A stretch of DNA of 55,480 bases from Meiothermus sp. CFH 77666 (lineage in GTDB: Bacteria; Deinococcota; Deinococci; Deinococcales; Thermaceae), in the NCBI RefSeq assembly GCF_017497985.1, contig NZ_JAGDFV010000024.1:1-55480 (forward strand). Direction: 5' to 3'. Within the stretch, counting starts at the first letter, position 1. Each line of letters begins with the position of its first letter. This document shows positions 41,665 to 51,341 of this stretch, in pieces. The notes beneath the pieces are model-generated. The model was not told the DNA's origin, made no database searches, and saw nothing but the letters and a program-made list of their open reading frames with translations. Made by a program: the position numbers and the translations under genes.

Positions 41665-42222
41665 ATGAAACAACTACTATGGATGCCCCTGGTTTTAGGT
41701 CTGGCCATTGCCCAGACCCCAACCCCTGCCCCGGTACAGAGCCCCGCTCAGAGGAGCGAGCAGCGCCTGGTGCAGAAAGCCACCCAGGAAGTCGCCAAGG
41801 CCCAGGCTGCCAAGAGCTACCTGCAGGGCCTTCGCCTGAGCAATACCCCGGCCTGGCTTTCGCAGGGCGATGCGCTTTTGACCCAGGCCCAGAGCGACTT
41901 GCAGGCCCAGCGGTACTTTGCCGCCAAGGAGCGGGCCGATGCAGCCAAAAAGGTCTACGAGGCCGCGCTGGTTCTGAATGGACAGACCCTGGGCAAACCC
42001 AAGAAGGAGGCTGCCCGCCCCGATAAGAGCGCCGAGCAGGCCTACCGGGCCCAGCAGAAAGTAGGACGCCTCGAGGCCGAGCTGGCCTACTACCGCAACA
42101 ACAACCCCTCTGTACGCAATCTGCTCAGCGCAGCCAAAGGGCTACAGACCAGCCAGCCCGAGGTGGCCCGCAAGCTGGCGGAGGCCGGGCTCGATATCAT
42201 CAAGGCCAACCGGGGGTTCTGA
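41665..42222 (+). CDS. Exported helical protein of unknown function
   Basis: 185 residues from ATG 41665 after AAGAGGTGAAC (GTG 41659 is an alternative). Signal peptide MKQLLWMPLVLGLAIAQ. The mature part is Ala/Gln/Lys-rich and fully helical (AKAQAAKSYLQGLRLSNTPA; AYRAQQKVGRLEAELAYYRN; LLSAAKGLQTSQPEVARKLA). No known domain. It precedes a PepSY gene by 24 bases. Confidence 0.75.
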   Translation: MKQLLWMPLVLGLAIAQTPTPAPVQSPAQRSEQRLVQKATQEVAKAQAAKSYLQGLRLSNTPAWLSQGDALLTQAQSDLQAQRYFAAKERADAAKKVYEAALVLNGQTLGKPKKEAARPDKSAEQAYRAQQKVGRLEAELAYYRNNNPSVRNLLSAAKGLQTSQPEVARKLAEAGLDIIKANRGF

Positions 42223-42246
42223 GAACCCCTGGGCTAGACTGGACGT

Positions 42247-42702
42247 ATGCCCCATCTTGCAGCGCTATTCCTCTTGCTCGGGGCCGTGCTGGCCCAGCCC
42301 CTCCCCTCTCCAACCGGGGGGAGGATTGGCCTCGAGCAGGCCGTGCTGCTGGCCCAGCGCTACCTGAACCAGCCCCTGGAGCCCTACAAAGCCGAGTTCA
42401 AGCGAAAGCCCAGGGAGGGCCTGCAGGTATGGGAGATCCGCCTGGGCGGGTTTGAGGTCTGGGTGGATACGCAGAACGGTCAGGTGACCTACCTGCGGGC
42501 CCGACCCGCCCCCCCGCACACCCGGCAGCCCCATTTGCCCTTCAGCCAGGCCCTGGCACTGGCGAAAGGCCTGGTGCCTTCGCTGGAGGAACTCGAGCTC
42601 AAACTCAAAGAGGGCCGCCTGATCTGGGAGGCCAAGGGGGCCGGACGCGAGGTGTGGCTGGACGGGCGGGATGGGCGGTTAATCCGCTCCAAAAGCGACT
42701 GA
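42247..42702 (+). CDS. Exported protein with two PepSY-like units
   Basis: 151 residues. Signal peptide MPHLAALFLLLGAVLAQ. Two repeats of the same plan: IGLEQAVLLAQRYL ... VWEIRLGGFEVWVDTQNGQV and FSQALALAKGLVPS ... LIWEAKGAGREVWLDGRDGR. PepSY units of this kind may bind peptides or inhibit proteases in the periplasm. Probably co-transcribed with the helical exported protein before it. Confidence 0.82.
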   Translation: MPHLAALFLLLGAVLAQPLPSPTGGRIGLEQAVLLAQRYLNQPLEPYKAEFKRKPREGLQVWEIRLGGFEVWVDTQNGQVTYLRARPAPPHTRQPHLPFSQALALAKGLVPSLEELELKLKEGRLIWEAKGAGREVWLDGRDGRLIRSKSD

Positions 42703-42979
42703 TGCCCCACAGATTGGCCAGACCCCTGCTTTACCAGATCTTAACCCAGGAGCCGCAAACTGCCCCAGGGCTGCCTCTTCCTGGGCGGCTCGGAGCCAGA
42801 GAGGCCAGGGACGCAATCATGCCAGATAGGCCGCACCGACTCCCTCGAGTACGGCTCGGCCATGACATCCTGCAAGGCTTCCCCTAAAGCGGGCAGGTTG
42901 CTTCATCGGCAAAGGTCTTCTGTTATGCCCTACCCGGTGTAGGCGCACCAGGCATTTCACCGAACACCCTCGAGGTTTT
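42703..42979. other. Intergenic region with a direct-repeat box
   Basis: 277 bases. A box TTTACC-N5-TTAACC lies at 42730-42746 on the plus strand, 233 bases before the next start. The remainder has no convincing gene; a short frame from 42703 is not supported by a ribosome site. The leader before 42980 has no clear -10/-35 pair. Confidence 0.45.
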
Positions 42980-43519
42980 ATGCGCAAACTAATCCAAAGC
43001 CCTATCAGCCGCCGTAGCCTTATCTACCGGGCCGCTGGCCTGGCCCTGACCCTCTGGGCAGGCCGCAGCCTGGCCCAGCCCCTGCCGGCCCGCATGCAGC
43101 TCGACATCAGCTTCGAGATTGTCAACCCTGGGGGCGGAAGATTCAAACCCCCCTATGTGGCCGCCTGGATCGAGAACGCCTCGGGCCTGCCGGTACGCAC
43201 CCTGGCGGTATGGTTCAACCAGTCCCGCAAGGGCTGGCGCTACCTGGATGAGCTGCGGCGCTTTATCCGCTTCGGCAACCCCGCGCCCACCGTCTCCGGC
43301 CCCACCCGCCTACCCGGACGCTACACCCTGGTATGGGATGGCCGGGACGACAAAGGCAACCCCCTTCCCCAGGGCAGCTATTTCGTCTGCCTGGAAACGG
43401 CCCGCGAGGATGGCCCTTATGTGCTGATGCGGGAGCCCATCACCCTGGCGACGAGCACCTTCAACAAGGTCGTTTACCCAGGCAAAGACCTCAAGGAGGT
43501 AACCCTTGCGTACCATTAA
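42980..43519 (+). CDS. DUF2271 exported protein
   Basis: 179 residues. N-terminus SRRSLIYRAAGLALTLW looks like a twin-arginine type signal. Mature domain with LDISFEIVNPGGGRFKPPYV, VAAWIENASGLPVRTLAVWF and GRYTLVWDGRDDKGNPLPQG, typical of DUF2271. In other bacteria DUF2271 genes sit with PepSY membrane proteins and flavin-transfer genes, suggesting a periplasmic redox role. Here it is followed by a PepSY-TM gene with 14 bases of overlap. Confidence 0.85.
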   Translation: MRKLIQSPISRRSLIYRAAGLALTLWAGRSLAQPLPARMQLDISFEIVNPGGGRFKPPYVAAWIENASGLPVRTLAVWFNQSRKGWRYLDELRRFIRFGNPAPTVSGPTRLPGRYTLVWDGRDDKGNPLPQGSYFVCLETAREDGPYVLMREPITLATSTFNKVVYPGKDLKEVTLAYH

Positions 43520-44138
43520 AGCCAGCCATGCCGTCGCACAGACCCGCGCAGGTCAGCCCCTCCGGGCACAGGCTTACGTCTGGGCACGCTCGATTCACCT
43601 CTACACTTCGATGATCAGTCTGGTGGTGGTGCTGTTTTTTGCCGCTACCGGCATCACCCTCAACCACCCCGACTGGGCCTTTGGCAACACCCAAACCACC
43701 CACACCTACCAGGGAACCCTGCCTTCAGCCTGGCGGCCCAACGGCCAGATCGACTGGTTGAAAACCGCCGAGTTCCTGCGAAGCCAGCACAGCCTGAAGG
43801 GCCAGGTACAGGACACCACCCAGGATGCCCAGGAAGCCTCGCTGAGCTTCCGCGCACCCGGATACGCCGCCGACGCTTTCATTCAGTTACAGACCGGAAG
43901 CTATACCCTGCGGGTGGTGGCCCAGGGCCCGGTGGCCGTGCTCAACGACCTGCACCGGGGACGCGACGCAGGAGCCGCCTGGAGCTGGGTGATTGACCTG
44001 GCGGGGGGCTTTCTGGGGATTGTCGCCCTGAGCGGCCTGGCCCTATCCCTCTTCCTGCGCAAGACCCGGAAGGCCGCCGTCCTGACCGCACTGGTGGGCA
44101 GTGGGCTGCTATTGTTGTTGATGTTAACCACCCGGTAG
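43506..44138 (+). CDS. PepSY-associated membrane protein
   Basis: 210 residues from TTG 43506 (GGAGGT 5 bases upstream), inside the end of the DUF2271 gene. Helix 1 at about 34-52 (MISLVVVLFFAATGITLNH), a periplasmic domain of about 110 residues, then two C-terminal helices (DLAGGFLGIVALSGLALSLF; AVLTALVGSGLLLLLML). The VNDLHRGRD-like motif (LNDLHRGRDAGAAW) is a mark of the PepSY-TM family. Ends 2 bases before response regulator 3, so the pair could feed a signal to that system. Confidence 0.85.
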   Translation: MRTIKASHAVAQTRAGQPLRAQAYVWARSIHLYTSMISLVVVLFFAATGITLNHPDWAFGNTQTTHTYQGTLPSAWRPNGQIDWLKTAEFLRSQHSLKGQVQDTTQDAQEASLSFRAPGYAADAFIQLQTGSYTLRVVAQGPVAVLNDLHRGRDAGAAWSWVIDLAGGFLGIVALSGLALSLFLRKTRKAAVLTALVGSGLLLLLMLTTR

Positions 44139-44140
44139 GT

Positions 44141-44797
44141 ATGCGTCTGTTGCTCGTGGAGGACAACCCCCGCCTGGCCGGGCTGGTACAGGAGGTGTTG
44201 AGCGCGCAGGGCTGGGCGGTGGATACAGCCATCCTGGCCGAGGAGGCCTGGGGCCTGCTGGAGAGCTTTCCCTACGACCTGCTGGTGCTCGACCTGGGCC
44301 TGCCCGATGGGGACGGGCTGTCCCTGCTGCAGCGGCTGCGCGGAGCGGGCCGGAAGCTCCCGGTGCTGATCCTCACCGCGCGGGATGCCCCCGAAGCCCG
44401 CATTGCCGGCCTCGAGGTCGGGGCCGACGATTATGTGGTTAAGCCCTTTCATACCGGGGAGCTGCTGGCGCGGGTGCGGGCCCTGCTGCGCCGCTCCAAG
44501 GGGGAGGCCCGCAACCGGCTCGGGGTGGGGCGGCTCGAGCTCGACCTCGAGCTGCGCCGGGCCTGGTGGGAGGGCCGACCGGTGCAGCTTTCCGGGCGGG
44601 AGTTCGCCCTGCTGGAGTTTCTGGCCCTGCACCCGGAGGGGTACTACCCCCGGGAGGTTCTGCTGGAAAAGTGCTGGCCCGGCGAGGCCAGCATCGAACC
44701 GCGCACGGTGGACACCTATGTGCGCTACCTGCGGCGCAAGCTGGCCGATGAGGCCATCGAGACCGTGCGCAACCTGGGGTATCGTTTTCGGGGATGA
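44141..44797 (+). CDS. OmpR-family response regulator 3
   Basis: 218 residues. Receiver with D51 (LLVLDLGLP), Lys in VVKPFH, and winged helix LSGREFALLEFLALHPE / TVDTYVRYLRRKLADEAIE. Strongly similar in layout to response regulator 2. Follows the PepSY-TM gene by 2 bases, and its stop overlaps the kinase 3 start by 4 bases. Confidence 0.93.
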   Translation: MRLLLVEDNPRLAGLVQEVLSAQGWAVDTAILAEEAWGLLESFPYDLLVLDLGLPDGDGLSLLQRLRGAGRKLPVLILTARDAPEARIAGLEVGADDYVVKPFHTGELLARVRALLRRSKGEARNRLGVGRLELDLELRRAWWEGRPVQLSGREFALLEFLALHPEGYYPREVLLEKCWPGEASIEPRTVDTYVRYLRRKLADEAIETVRNLGYRFRG

Positions 44798-46101
44798 ACC
44801 TGCGCCTGCGCCTGACCCTGTTCTCGGCCCTGCTGGTGGGGCTGGTGGTGGGGGCTGCGGGGCTCTGGCTGCGCGTCGGGCTCGAGCAGCGCCTGCTGGC
44901 CGGGCTGGACCGCGAGTTGAGCAGGGCCCTGAGCCTGGCCCGCCCACTGGTGGGCCGTGACCCGCTGGAGGGGGACGTGCGCCTGCTGCCCGACCAGAGC
45001 CTGGAGGTGCTCCCCCGGCTGCTGCCCGAGCTGACCCTGATTCTGGCGGGCTCGGAAGGCGTACTGGATGCACTGGGCCGCCTGCCCGAGCCCAGCCTGC
45101 TAAACCGACTGGCCCAGGCCCGCGAGGGGTACTTTACCCTCGAGGGCCGTCGGCTGCTGGGTACCCCGGTGGGGACGGAGCTCTACCTGCTGGCCGCCCT
45201 GCCGCTCACCTCGGTGAACGAGGCCCTGCGCTCGCTGGATGCCCTGCTGTGGCTGCTGCTGCCCGGCGCGGTGCTGCTGGCCTTTGGGCTGGGCTATCTC
45301 CTGAACACCCGGGCACTGGCCCCCGCCGACCGCCTGACCCGTTCGGCCCTGCGCCTGGCCGAGCAACACAACTGGCAGGCCCGGCTACCCGAACCCAAAA
45401 GCCACGACGAGCTGTGGCGGCTCTCCCGGGCGGTTAACCGGCTGCTGGAAGCCCTGCAGACCGTAATCGAGCGGGAGCGCCGCTTCAGCCAGGACGCTTC
45501 CCACGCCCTGCGCACCCCCCTGACGGTGCTACTGGGGCGGCTCGAGCAGCTGCCGCCAAGCCCCCCCGTGCAGGAGGCCCGCCGGGGGGCTGAGGAGCTG
45601 CGCGAGCTGGTGGAGAAGCTCCTGCTGCTTTCGCGGGCCGAGGCCGGGGGCTTGCGCCCGGAGCCCCTCGAGCTCGACGCCTTGGCCTTTGACAGCGCCG
45701 AGGGGCTGCGCCCGCTCTTTGAGCGTAAAGGGCTGGCCCTGACCCTCGAGCTGCCCCCCGAACCCCTGCGGGTGCAGGCCGACCCCACCGCCTTAAGAGC
45801 CGCCCTGCAGGCTCTTCTGGAAAACGCCTTCAAGTTCACCCCCGCAGGCCGGGTGGGGCTGCGGGTCTGGCGCGAGGGGGGCTTGGGCTGCCTCGAGGTC
45901 TGGGACACCGGGCCCGGCTTGCAAGGGCCAACCCAAGTGCTTTTCGAGCGCTTCCGTCAGGGCCCTCATGCGAGCGAGGGGAGCGGCCTGGGGCTGGCCC
46001 TGGTGGCAGCGGTGGTGCGCTGGCACGGGGGGCGGGTCTGGGCACAAAACCAGCGTGAAGGCGGCGCCAGGATAGGGTTTGCACTGCCCATCTTGGGTTA
46101 G
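44794..46101 (+). CDS. Sensor histidine kinase 3 with altered H-box
   Basis: 435 residues. Helices at about 8-28 and 150-171 flank a sensor of about 120 residues; HAMP; HisKA with H237 in [15 protein letters not shown]-box [24 protein letters not shown]. The acidic residue right after the phosphorylated His (Glu in kinases 1 and 2) is Ala238 here. That acid is important for catalysis in characterised HisKA kinases, so activity may be changed. The G1 box is also short (DTGPGLQ instead of DTGPGIP). The stop overlaps that of the convergent APC gene. Confidence 0.92.
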   Translation: MNLRLRLTLFSALLVGLVVGAAGLWLRVGLEQRLLAGLDRELSRALSLARPLVGRDPLEGDVRLLPDQSLEVLPRLLPELTLILAGSEGVLDALGRLPEPSLLNRLAQAREGYFTLEGRRLLGTPVGTELYLLAALPLTSVNEALRSLDALLWLLLPGAVLLAFGLGYLLNTRALAPADRLTRSALRLAEQHNWQARLPEPKSHDELWRLSRAVNRLLEALQTVIERERRFSQDASHALRTPLTVLLGRLEQLPPSPPVQEARRGAEELRELVEKLLLLSRAEAGGLRPEPLELDALAFDSAEGLRPLFERKGLALTLELPPEPLRVQADPTALRAALQALLENAFKFTPAGRVGLRVWREGGLGCLEVWDTGPGLQGPTQVLFERFRQGPHASEGSGLGLALVAAVVRWHGGRVWAQNQREGGARIGFALPILG

Positions 46102-47984
46102 CCTCCCACGTGCACCACCGGACGCCGGCTCGGGTCGGGCTCGGCCCGCCGCAGTATCTCATGGGTCAGGCTCCCGATATCGCCCTCACCAAAGAACAAA
46201 AAGCGCAGGGCCTGCTGGAAGGGGCTATGCTCGCCCCACTCCAGGTATACATGGGGCCGTTTGCCGGTCTGATCCCGCAGATACAGCAGAATGGCCGCAA
46301 TGGTATTGGGCACACTGGCCGACTGGGTGCGCAACACCCGGTAAGGGCCCACCTGCACCCCCACCACCTTCACCCGGCTGGAAAACTCCGAAGGGTCCAG
46401 CACCCCAACCTCTAAGAAGAGCAGCGTGCCCTGGCCGGGTAGATGGGTCTCCTGCTTCATTTCCTTCTCGGCGGCGCTGTACTCGAAAAGGGTGCCCCGT
46501 TCCCGGTGGTGGGCGATGAGACGAATCTCCCCTTCGGCCTGAGCGATGAAGCGCCGGGCCTCCTGGTCAAACTCCACCTTCGAGACCCGCAGCTCAAAGG
46601 CCCGCAGCACCCTGGAAACAAACGAGACCAGCAAAACAGCAGCAATAAAAAGCAGGGCAATCCAGAGCCCGGTGGAGCGCTCATGCACGTTCATCGCCCA
46701 GGTATAGACAAAAACCAGGGTGATCAGGCCAAACCCCACCGCCGCTCTCCAGAACCCCCGACGCAACGCGGCGAGCCAGACCGCCAGAGAAGCTGAGGTC
46801 ATCAAGGCCAGCACCCCGGTGGCATAAGCTGCCCCCTGGGCGTCCACGCTGGCTTGGAAGAGAAGGGTGATAAAAAAGGCCACAACAGTAAAGAAGAGCA
46901 CCAGGGGCCTTGGGATTTTGGTCCACTCGGGGGCCATACCGTAGCGGGGCAGGTAGCGGGGCACCAGGTTCAACAACCCCGCCATGGCGCTGGCCCCTGC
47001 AAACCACAAGATCAGGATGGTGGAGAGGTCGTAGAGCGAGGCCACCCCTGGCCCCAGGTAGGTGTGGGCCAGATAGGCCAGGGCCCGTCCGTTGGCCGCG
47101 CCGCCGGGCTGAAACGCTTCGGGGGGAATCAGGAGGGTGGTGACCAGGCTGCTGCTCAGTAGAAAAAAGCTCATGATCAGGGCCGCCGCCAGCAGGAGCT
47201 TACGGGTGTTGCGGACGCGTCCCCGGGGCCAGGCTTCGGTATCGCCCGGGGCCCCCCGTACCTGGGGCATCACCACCACGCCGGTCTCGAAGCCCGAGAG
47301 CCCCAGGGCCAGCCTGGGAAAAACCAGGGCTGCCGCCAGGGCCACCTCGGTGGGGCTGGGGTAACGCAGGGCCACTGCCCCAAGCCAGCCCTGCCAGAGT
47401 TCGGGCCGCGCCAGCAGCGCGGCAAACCCCACCGCCACCACCCACAGCGAAAGCCCCAGATAGAGCACCACCAGCACCACCGCCACCCCGATGGCCTCCC
47501 GAAAACCCAGTAGAAAAACCCCGCCAAGCAGGGCCACCAGAACCAGGGTGAGGGGTACGGGCTGGTTCAACCAGGAAGGGGTCAGGGGGTTGCCGATGAT
47601 GTGGGCGCTGGCGTCGGCAGCCGAGAGGGTGATGGTGATCATGAAGTCGGTGGCGGCAAAACCCAGCAGCACCAGCACCGCAAGTTTGGCCGTCCAACCC
47701 TTGAGCAGGCGCTCGAGCATCCCCAGCGAGCCCTCCCCGTGGGGGCTCTCGGCGGCTACCCGCCAGTAGACCGGCAGCGCTCCCAACAGGGTAAAGACCA
47801 CCAAAAAGAGCGTGGCCCAGGGGGAGAGCAGCCCGGCGGCCAGGGCCGCAATGCCCGGCTGGTAGCCCAGCGTGGAAAAATAGTCCACCCCCGTCAGGCA
47901 CATCACCTTGTACCAGGGTTGCAGGGTGTGGGGTGCCGTTTCCGGCGCATGAAAAAGCCAGCGCTTCAACCTTGCACGGCTCAT
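46098..47984 (-). CDS. APC-superfamily permease with C-terminal soluble domain
   Basis: 628 residues from ATG 47984, overlapping the DUF1003 stop (ATGA). About 12 helices in the first 450 residues, with the unwound helix-1 region [20 protein letters not shown] and helix 6 [20 protein letters not shown], as in amino-acid/K+ type APC carriers. The last about 180 residues are cytosolic, alpha/beta ([40 protein letters not shown]) and could regulate transport. Substrate unknown. Confidence 0.85.
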   Translation of the reverse strand: MSRARLKRWLFHAPETAPHTLQPWYKVMCLTGVDYFSTLGYQPGIAALAAGLLSPWATLFLVVFTLLGALPVYWRVAAESPHGEGSLGMLERLLKGWTAKLAVLVLLGFAATDFMITITLSAADASAHIIGNPLTPSWLNQPVPLTLVLVALLGGVFLLGFREAIGVAVVLVVLYLGLSLWVVAVGFAALLARPELWQGWLGAVALRYPSPTEVALAAALVFPRLALGLSGFETGVVVMPQVRGAPGDTEAWPRGRVRNTRKLLLAAALIMSFFLLSSSLVTTLLIPPEAFQPGGAANGRALAYLAHTYLGPGVASLYDLSTILILWFAGASAMAGLLNLVPRYLPRYGMAPEWTKIPRPLVLFFTVVAFFITLLFQASVDAQGAAYATGVLALMTSASLAVWLAALRRGFWRAAVGFGLITLVFVYTWAMNVHERSTGLWIALLFIAAVLLVSFVSRVLRAFELRVSKVEFDQEARRFIAQAEGEIRLIAHHRERGTLFEYSAAEKEMKQETHLPGQGTLLFLEVGVLDPSEFSSRVKVVGVQVGPYRVLRTQSASVPNTIAAILLYLRDQTGKRPHVYLEWGEHSPFQQALRFLFFGEGDIGSLTHEILRRAEPDPSRRPVVHVGG

Positions 47985-48478
47985 GGGCGCTCTTTGGAAA
48001 CCTCGGCCTGGGCCAGCCGCAGGGCCTCCTCGGCGGTCAGGCCGTTCTTGATGACCAGAGCCAGCAGAAGCCGGTTCTGGTACTCGATGTGCCGAAGCAG
48101 GGCCTCGATCTCCTCCTCGGCCTTCACGTTGACCTCGAAGTGGTGCTCGGCCCGCAGCTCGGCATGACGGCTTTGCAGGTTCTGCCCCACCATGATCAGG
48201 GGCATCAGAAAAAGCTGGATCATGTTGGAAAGGAAAAGCCAGAAGACGAAGGCCATCGGCGGGTCGAACTTGAGGTGAGGCGGGGCCAGAAAGTTCCAGG
48301 AGAGCCACAGCACGATCCAAAAAAACACGATCAGGAAAAACCCCTTGCTGCCCACGTGCTCGGTAATCCAGAGAGCCAGCCGCTCGAGCGGGCTGAGCGA
48401 GTCGCGGTGTTCCTGGTTGATGTTCCGCAGGGGCTTGCGCTTTTTCAAAAGTTCGTTGATGGCAGGTGGGAACTGCAT
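47981..48478 (-). CDS. DUF1003 membrane protein
   Basis: 165 residues. Two central helices ([38 protein letters not shown]) with the DUF1003 mark [18 protein letters not shown] and [16 protein letters not shown], and a C-terminal coiled coil ([20 protein letters not shown]). Function unknown. Coupled to the APC gene. Confidence 0.88.
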   Translation of the reverse strand: MQFPPAINELLKKRKPLRNINQEHRDSLSPLERLALWITEHVGSKGFFLIVFFWIVLWLSWNFLAPPHLKFDPPMAFVFWLFLSNMIQLFLMPLIMVGQNLQSRHAELRAEHHFEVNVKAEEEIEALLRHIEYQNRLLLALVIKNGLTAEEALRLAQAEVSKERP

Positions 48479-48502
48479 GCAGTATAGAATACGCCCGTCG
48501 GC

Positions 48503-49344
48503 ATGTCCGCGCTCGAGTTTTCCCTTCTGCTCTTCCTGGGCAGCCTGCTGGTCGGGCTGATTGGGGCCCTGACCGGGCTGGGCGGGGGGTGGTGCTGGTT
48601 CCCCTGCTGATGCTGGGCTTCAAGGTAGACCTTCTTTATGCGCTGGGGGCCTCACTGGTCTCGGTGATTGCAACCTCGAGCGGGGCCGCCTCGGCCTATG
48701 TGCGGGAGGGGTATTCCAACCTGCGCATCAGCATGTTTCTGGAGGTCGCCACCACCCTGGGGGCCTTGCTGGGGGCCTATTTGGTGGGCATACTCTCCAA
48801 GAGCGTAGTCGCCCTTATCTTCGGGCTGGTGCTCCTCTACTCTGCCTACCTGAGCCTGCGGGAGGTGAACCGCGAGGCCCGCACCGACCCCCGCCCCTCC
48901 GACCCCCTGGCGGTGCGCCTGCGAATGGAAGCCAGCTACCCTACCCCGGAGGGCCCTAGGCCTTACAAGGTACACAACCTGCTGGGTGGTCTGGGCCTGA
49001 TGGGGGTGGCGGGGATGCTCTCGGGGCTTCTGGGTATCGGTTCGGGGGCCGTCAAGGTGCTGGCCATGGACCGGGTGATGGGCCTGCCCTACAAGGTCTC
49101 CACCACCACCTCCAACTTCATGATTGGGGTGACCGCCGCGGCCAGTGCAGGCATCTACCTGAGCCGGGGCTATATTGATCCGGTGCTGTCCATGCCGGTG
49201 ATGCTGGGGGTACTGCTGGGCTCGCTGGTCGGCGCGCGTATCCTGACTCGGGCCGCCCCGGCTCGTCTGCGGGTCTTGTTTATTGGGGTCATTGCCCTGC
49301 TGGGCGTGCAGATGGTTTACCAGGGTCTGCGGGGTGGTTTGTGA
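48503..49344 (+). pseudogene. TauE/SafE-family sulfite/anion exporter, frameshifted
   Basis: Starts at ATG 48503 ([18 protein letters not shown]), reads ALTGLGGG and breaks at a six-G run (48584-48589). One extra G would continue into [20 protein letters not shown]. The rest (about 250 residues) is intact, with TSSGAASAYVREGYSNLRIS and the second-half repeat GMLSGLLGIGSGAVKVLAMD. As the rest of the frame is unspoiled, a sequencing slip or a very recent mutation is likely. The restored protein would have about 280 residues and 8 helices. Paired with DUF1634. Confidence 0.85.
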
Positions 49345-49700
49345 AAGACCAGCAAATGGAGGTATGGCTCGGAAACCTGCTGCGGCTGGGGGTTGCAGTG
49401 GCCGGAGCGGTGGTGTTCCTTGGGGGGGTGCTCGAGCTCCTCCAGCATGGGCATCAGACCGTCAACTACTCGGTCTTCAGAAGTGAGCCGGCTTCACTTC
49501 GCACGCCTTTGGGTATTGTCCAGGGATTGGGACAGCTCGAGCCGCGCTACCTGATTCAGTTCGGACTGCTGCTGCTCATCCTGACCCCCATCCTGCGGGT
49601 CGCGCTATCGGCGCTGCTGTTTGCCCGGCAGCGCGATGGGGTCTTCACCCTGTTGACGCTTGTGGTGTTGGGGGTCTTGCTATACAGCCTAACACGTTAG
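49341..49700 (+). CDS. DUF1634 membrane protein
   Basis: 119 residues from GTG 49341 overlapping the TauE stop (GTGA). Three helices: LLRLGVAVAGAVVFLGGVLE, IQFGLLLLILTPILRVALSA and GVFTLLTLVVLGVLLYSL. The VNYSVFRSEPASLRTPLGIV segment is typical. DUF1634 proteins are regular partners of TauE/SafE permeases. Confidence 0.9.
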   Translation: MKDQQMEVWLGNLLRLGVAVAGAVVFLGGVLELLQHGHQTVNYSVFRSEPASLRTPLGIVQGLGQLEPRYLIQFGLLLLILTPILRVALSALLFARQRDGVFTLLTLVVLGVLLYSLTR

Positions 49701-49711
49701 TGGAGAAAACA

Positions 49712-50629
49712 ATGAACCAGATCGGCATGGTGGGACTTGGACGGATGGGGGCCAATATGGCCCGCCGACTACTACAAAGAGGCTTTCAGGTGGTGGGTTT
49801 CGACCAGAATCCCCAGGTGGTTCAGACCATTGAGGGTCTGCTGGCGGCAGCCTCCCTTCTGGAGCTGGTCGAGCGCCTCAGTCCGCCCCGCATCATCTGG
49901 CTCATGCTGCCAGCAGGCCCCGTAACAGAAGAGAACCTGGAAACCCTGGCCGTGATGGTGAACCCCGGCGATCTGCTGGTAGACGGGGGCAACACCTTCT
50001 ACAAAGACAGCCAGCGCCGGGCCATGCATCTAGCTGAACGAGGCATTCTATTTGCCGATGTGGGGGTATCGGGCGGGGTCTGGGGCTTGCAAGAGGGCTA
50101 TGGGCTCATGATGGGCGGCCCGGCCGAGGCTGCAAAGAGGCTTGTGCCGATTCTGAAAGCCCTGGCCCCGGCACCCGATAGGGGCTGGGTACACGTGGGG
50201 TCGGTTGGGGCCGGGCACTTTGCCAAGATGGTTCACAACGGTATCGAGTACGGGATGATGCAGGCCCTGGCTGAAGGCTTTCACCTGTTGCACCAGAAGC
50301 AGGAATTCCAGATTGACCTAGCGAAGCTCAGCGAAGCCTGGCGCTACGGTACGGTCATCCGAAGCTGGCTGCTGGATCTGCTGGCCGAGGGTCTGAAGGC
50401 CGACCCCAACCTGAAAGGTATCGCCCCGGTAGTGGCCGACTCTGGCGAGGGCCGCTGGATGGTGCAGGAAGCGCTAGAGCTGGGAGTGGCGGTTCCAGTT
50501 ACGGCCCAGGCACTCTTTACCCGATTTGAGAGTCAGGACCAGGATGGCTTTGATCGCCGCCTGCTATCGCTCATGCGACACCTGTTCGGCGGGCATGCGG
50601 TGGAAACACAAGACCCGAGCGCTTCTTAG
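49712..50629 (+). CDS. gnd: 6-phosphogluconate dehydrogenase, decarboxylating (short, NAD-type form)
   Basis: 305 residues from ATG 49712 (TGGAG upstream; GTG 49700 also possible). Dinucleotide motif GMVGLGRMGANMARRL, VDGGNTFYKDSQRRA and VGVSGGVWGLQEGYGLMMGG, with catalytic KMVHNGIEYGMMQ. At about 300 residues it is the short dimer-type enzyme (YqeC/GndA-like). Asp in the second strand (VVGFDQNP) favours NAD+. Follows the DUF1634 gene by 11 bases. Confidence 0.92.
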   Translation: MNQIGMVGLGRMGANMARRLLQRGFQVVGFDQNPQVVQTIEGLLAAASLLELVERLSPPRIIWLMLPAGPVTEENLETLAVMVNPGDLLVDGGNTFYKDSQRRAMHLAERGILFADVGVSGGVWGLQEGYGLMMGGPAEAAKRLVPILKALAPAPDRGWVHVGSVGAGHFAKMVHNGIEYGMMQALAEGFHLLHQKQEFQIDLAKLSEAWRYGTVIRSWLLDLLAEGLKADPNLKGIAPVVADSGEGRWMVQEALELGVAVPVTAQALFTRFESQDQDGFDRRLLSLMRHLFGGHAVETQDPSAS

Positions 50630-50664
50630 GCCGCGTATTAGACCCATCACCAGAAAGGGCAAGG

Positions 50665-51315
50665 ATGGCAGATCTCGAGGTGCAAACCTGCACCAGCACG
50701 GAAGAAGTAGCCCAGGCTCTGGCCGACCTTCTGGCCGAGCACTTGCAAAGGGGTGGTAGCGCCGTGCTAGCGGGCGGCCAGACCCCATTGCCGGCCTACC
50801 AATTATTGGCCCGCCTCGAACTTCCCTGGCCACAAATACACCTGATCCCCTCAGATGAGCGCTGCGTAAAGCCCTCTTCCCCACTCCGAAATGATCTGCA
50901 AATCCTTGCCGCGCTGGGTGAAAAAGCGCCATTGCACCGCTTCCCTGCCGAGCTGGGGCCTAGCGAAGCCGCCTCTCAAATGGAAGCGGTGGTACGAGCC
51001 CTCCTGCCCTTTGAGCTGGTAGTGCTAGGTATGGGCGAAGACGGGCACACTGCGAGCTTGTTCCCTGGACACCCAAACTACGAGACCCTGGTAGCCCCGG
51101 TATACAACGCTCCCAAGCCCCCGCCAGAACGGGTAACTCTTACCCCTAAAGCCTTGTCTCAGACCCGGCTGCTGGTTTTCGTGGTTACCGGTGAGGGCAA
51201 ACGCGAGACCCTGCGCCAGGTGCTGGCCCGAACACCCTTGCCACCCAACCAGATTCCCGCCCCCAGGCGGCTCCTTCTATGCGACCGGGCGGCCTATCCT
51301 CATCCCAATGTCTGA
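50665..51315 (+). CDS. pgl: 6-phosphogluconolactonase
   Basis: 216 residues after AAAGGGCAAGG. Family marks: VLAGGQTPLPAYQLL, LIPSDERCV, and LGMGEDGHTASLFPGHP (active-site His region). Second step of the oxidative pentose phosphate branch. 35 bases after gnd, same strand. Confidence 0.93.
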   Translation: MADLEVQTCTSTEEVAQALADLLAEHLQRGGSAVLAGGQTPLPAYQLLARLELPWPQIHLIPSDERCVKPSSPLRNDLQILAALGEKAPLHRFPAELGPSEAASQMEAVVRALLPFELVVLGMGEDGHTASLFPGHPNYETLVAPVYNAPKPPPERVTLTPKALSQTRLLVFVVTGEGKRETLRQVLARTPLPPNQIPAPRRLLLCDRAAYPHPNV

Positions 51316-51341
51316 GCGAATCCCGCCATCTGTGGGAGGCA

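Noticed and set aside
42654-42887. Small plus-strand frame after the double PepSY gene
   Set aside because: It overlaps the PepSY end, lacks a ribosome site, and the peptide has shadow-like Arg/Pro/Gly composition.
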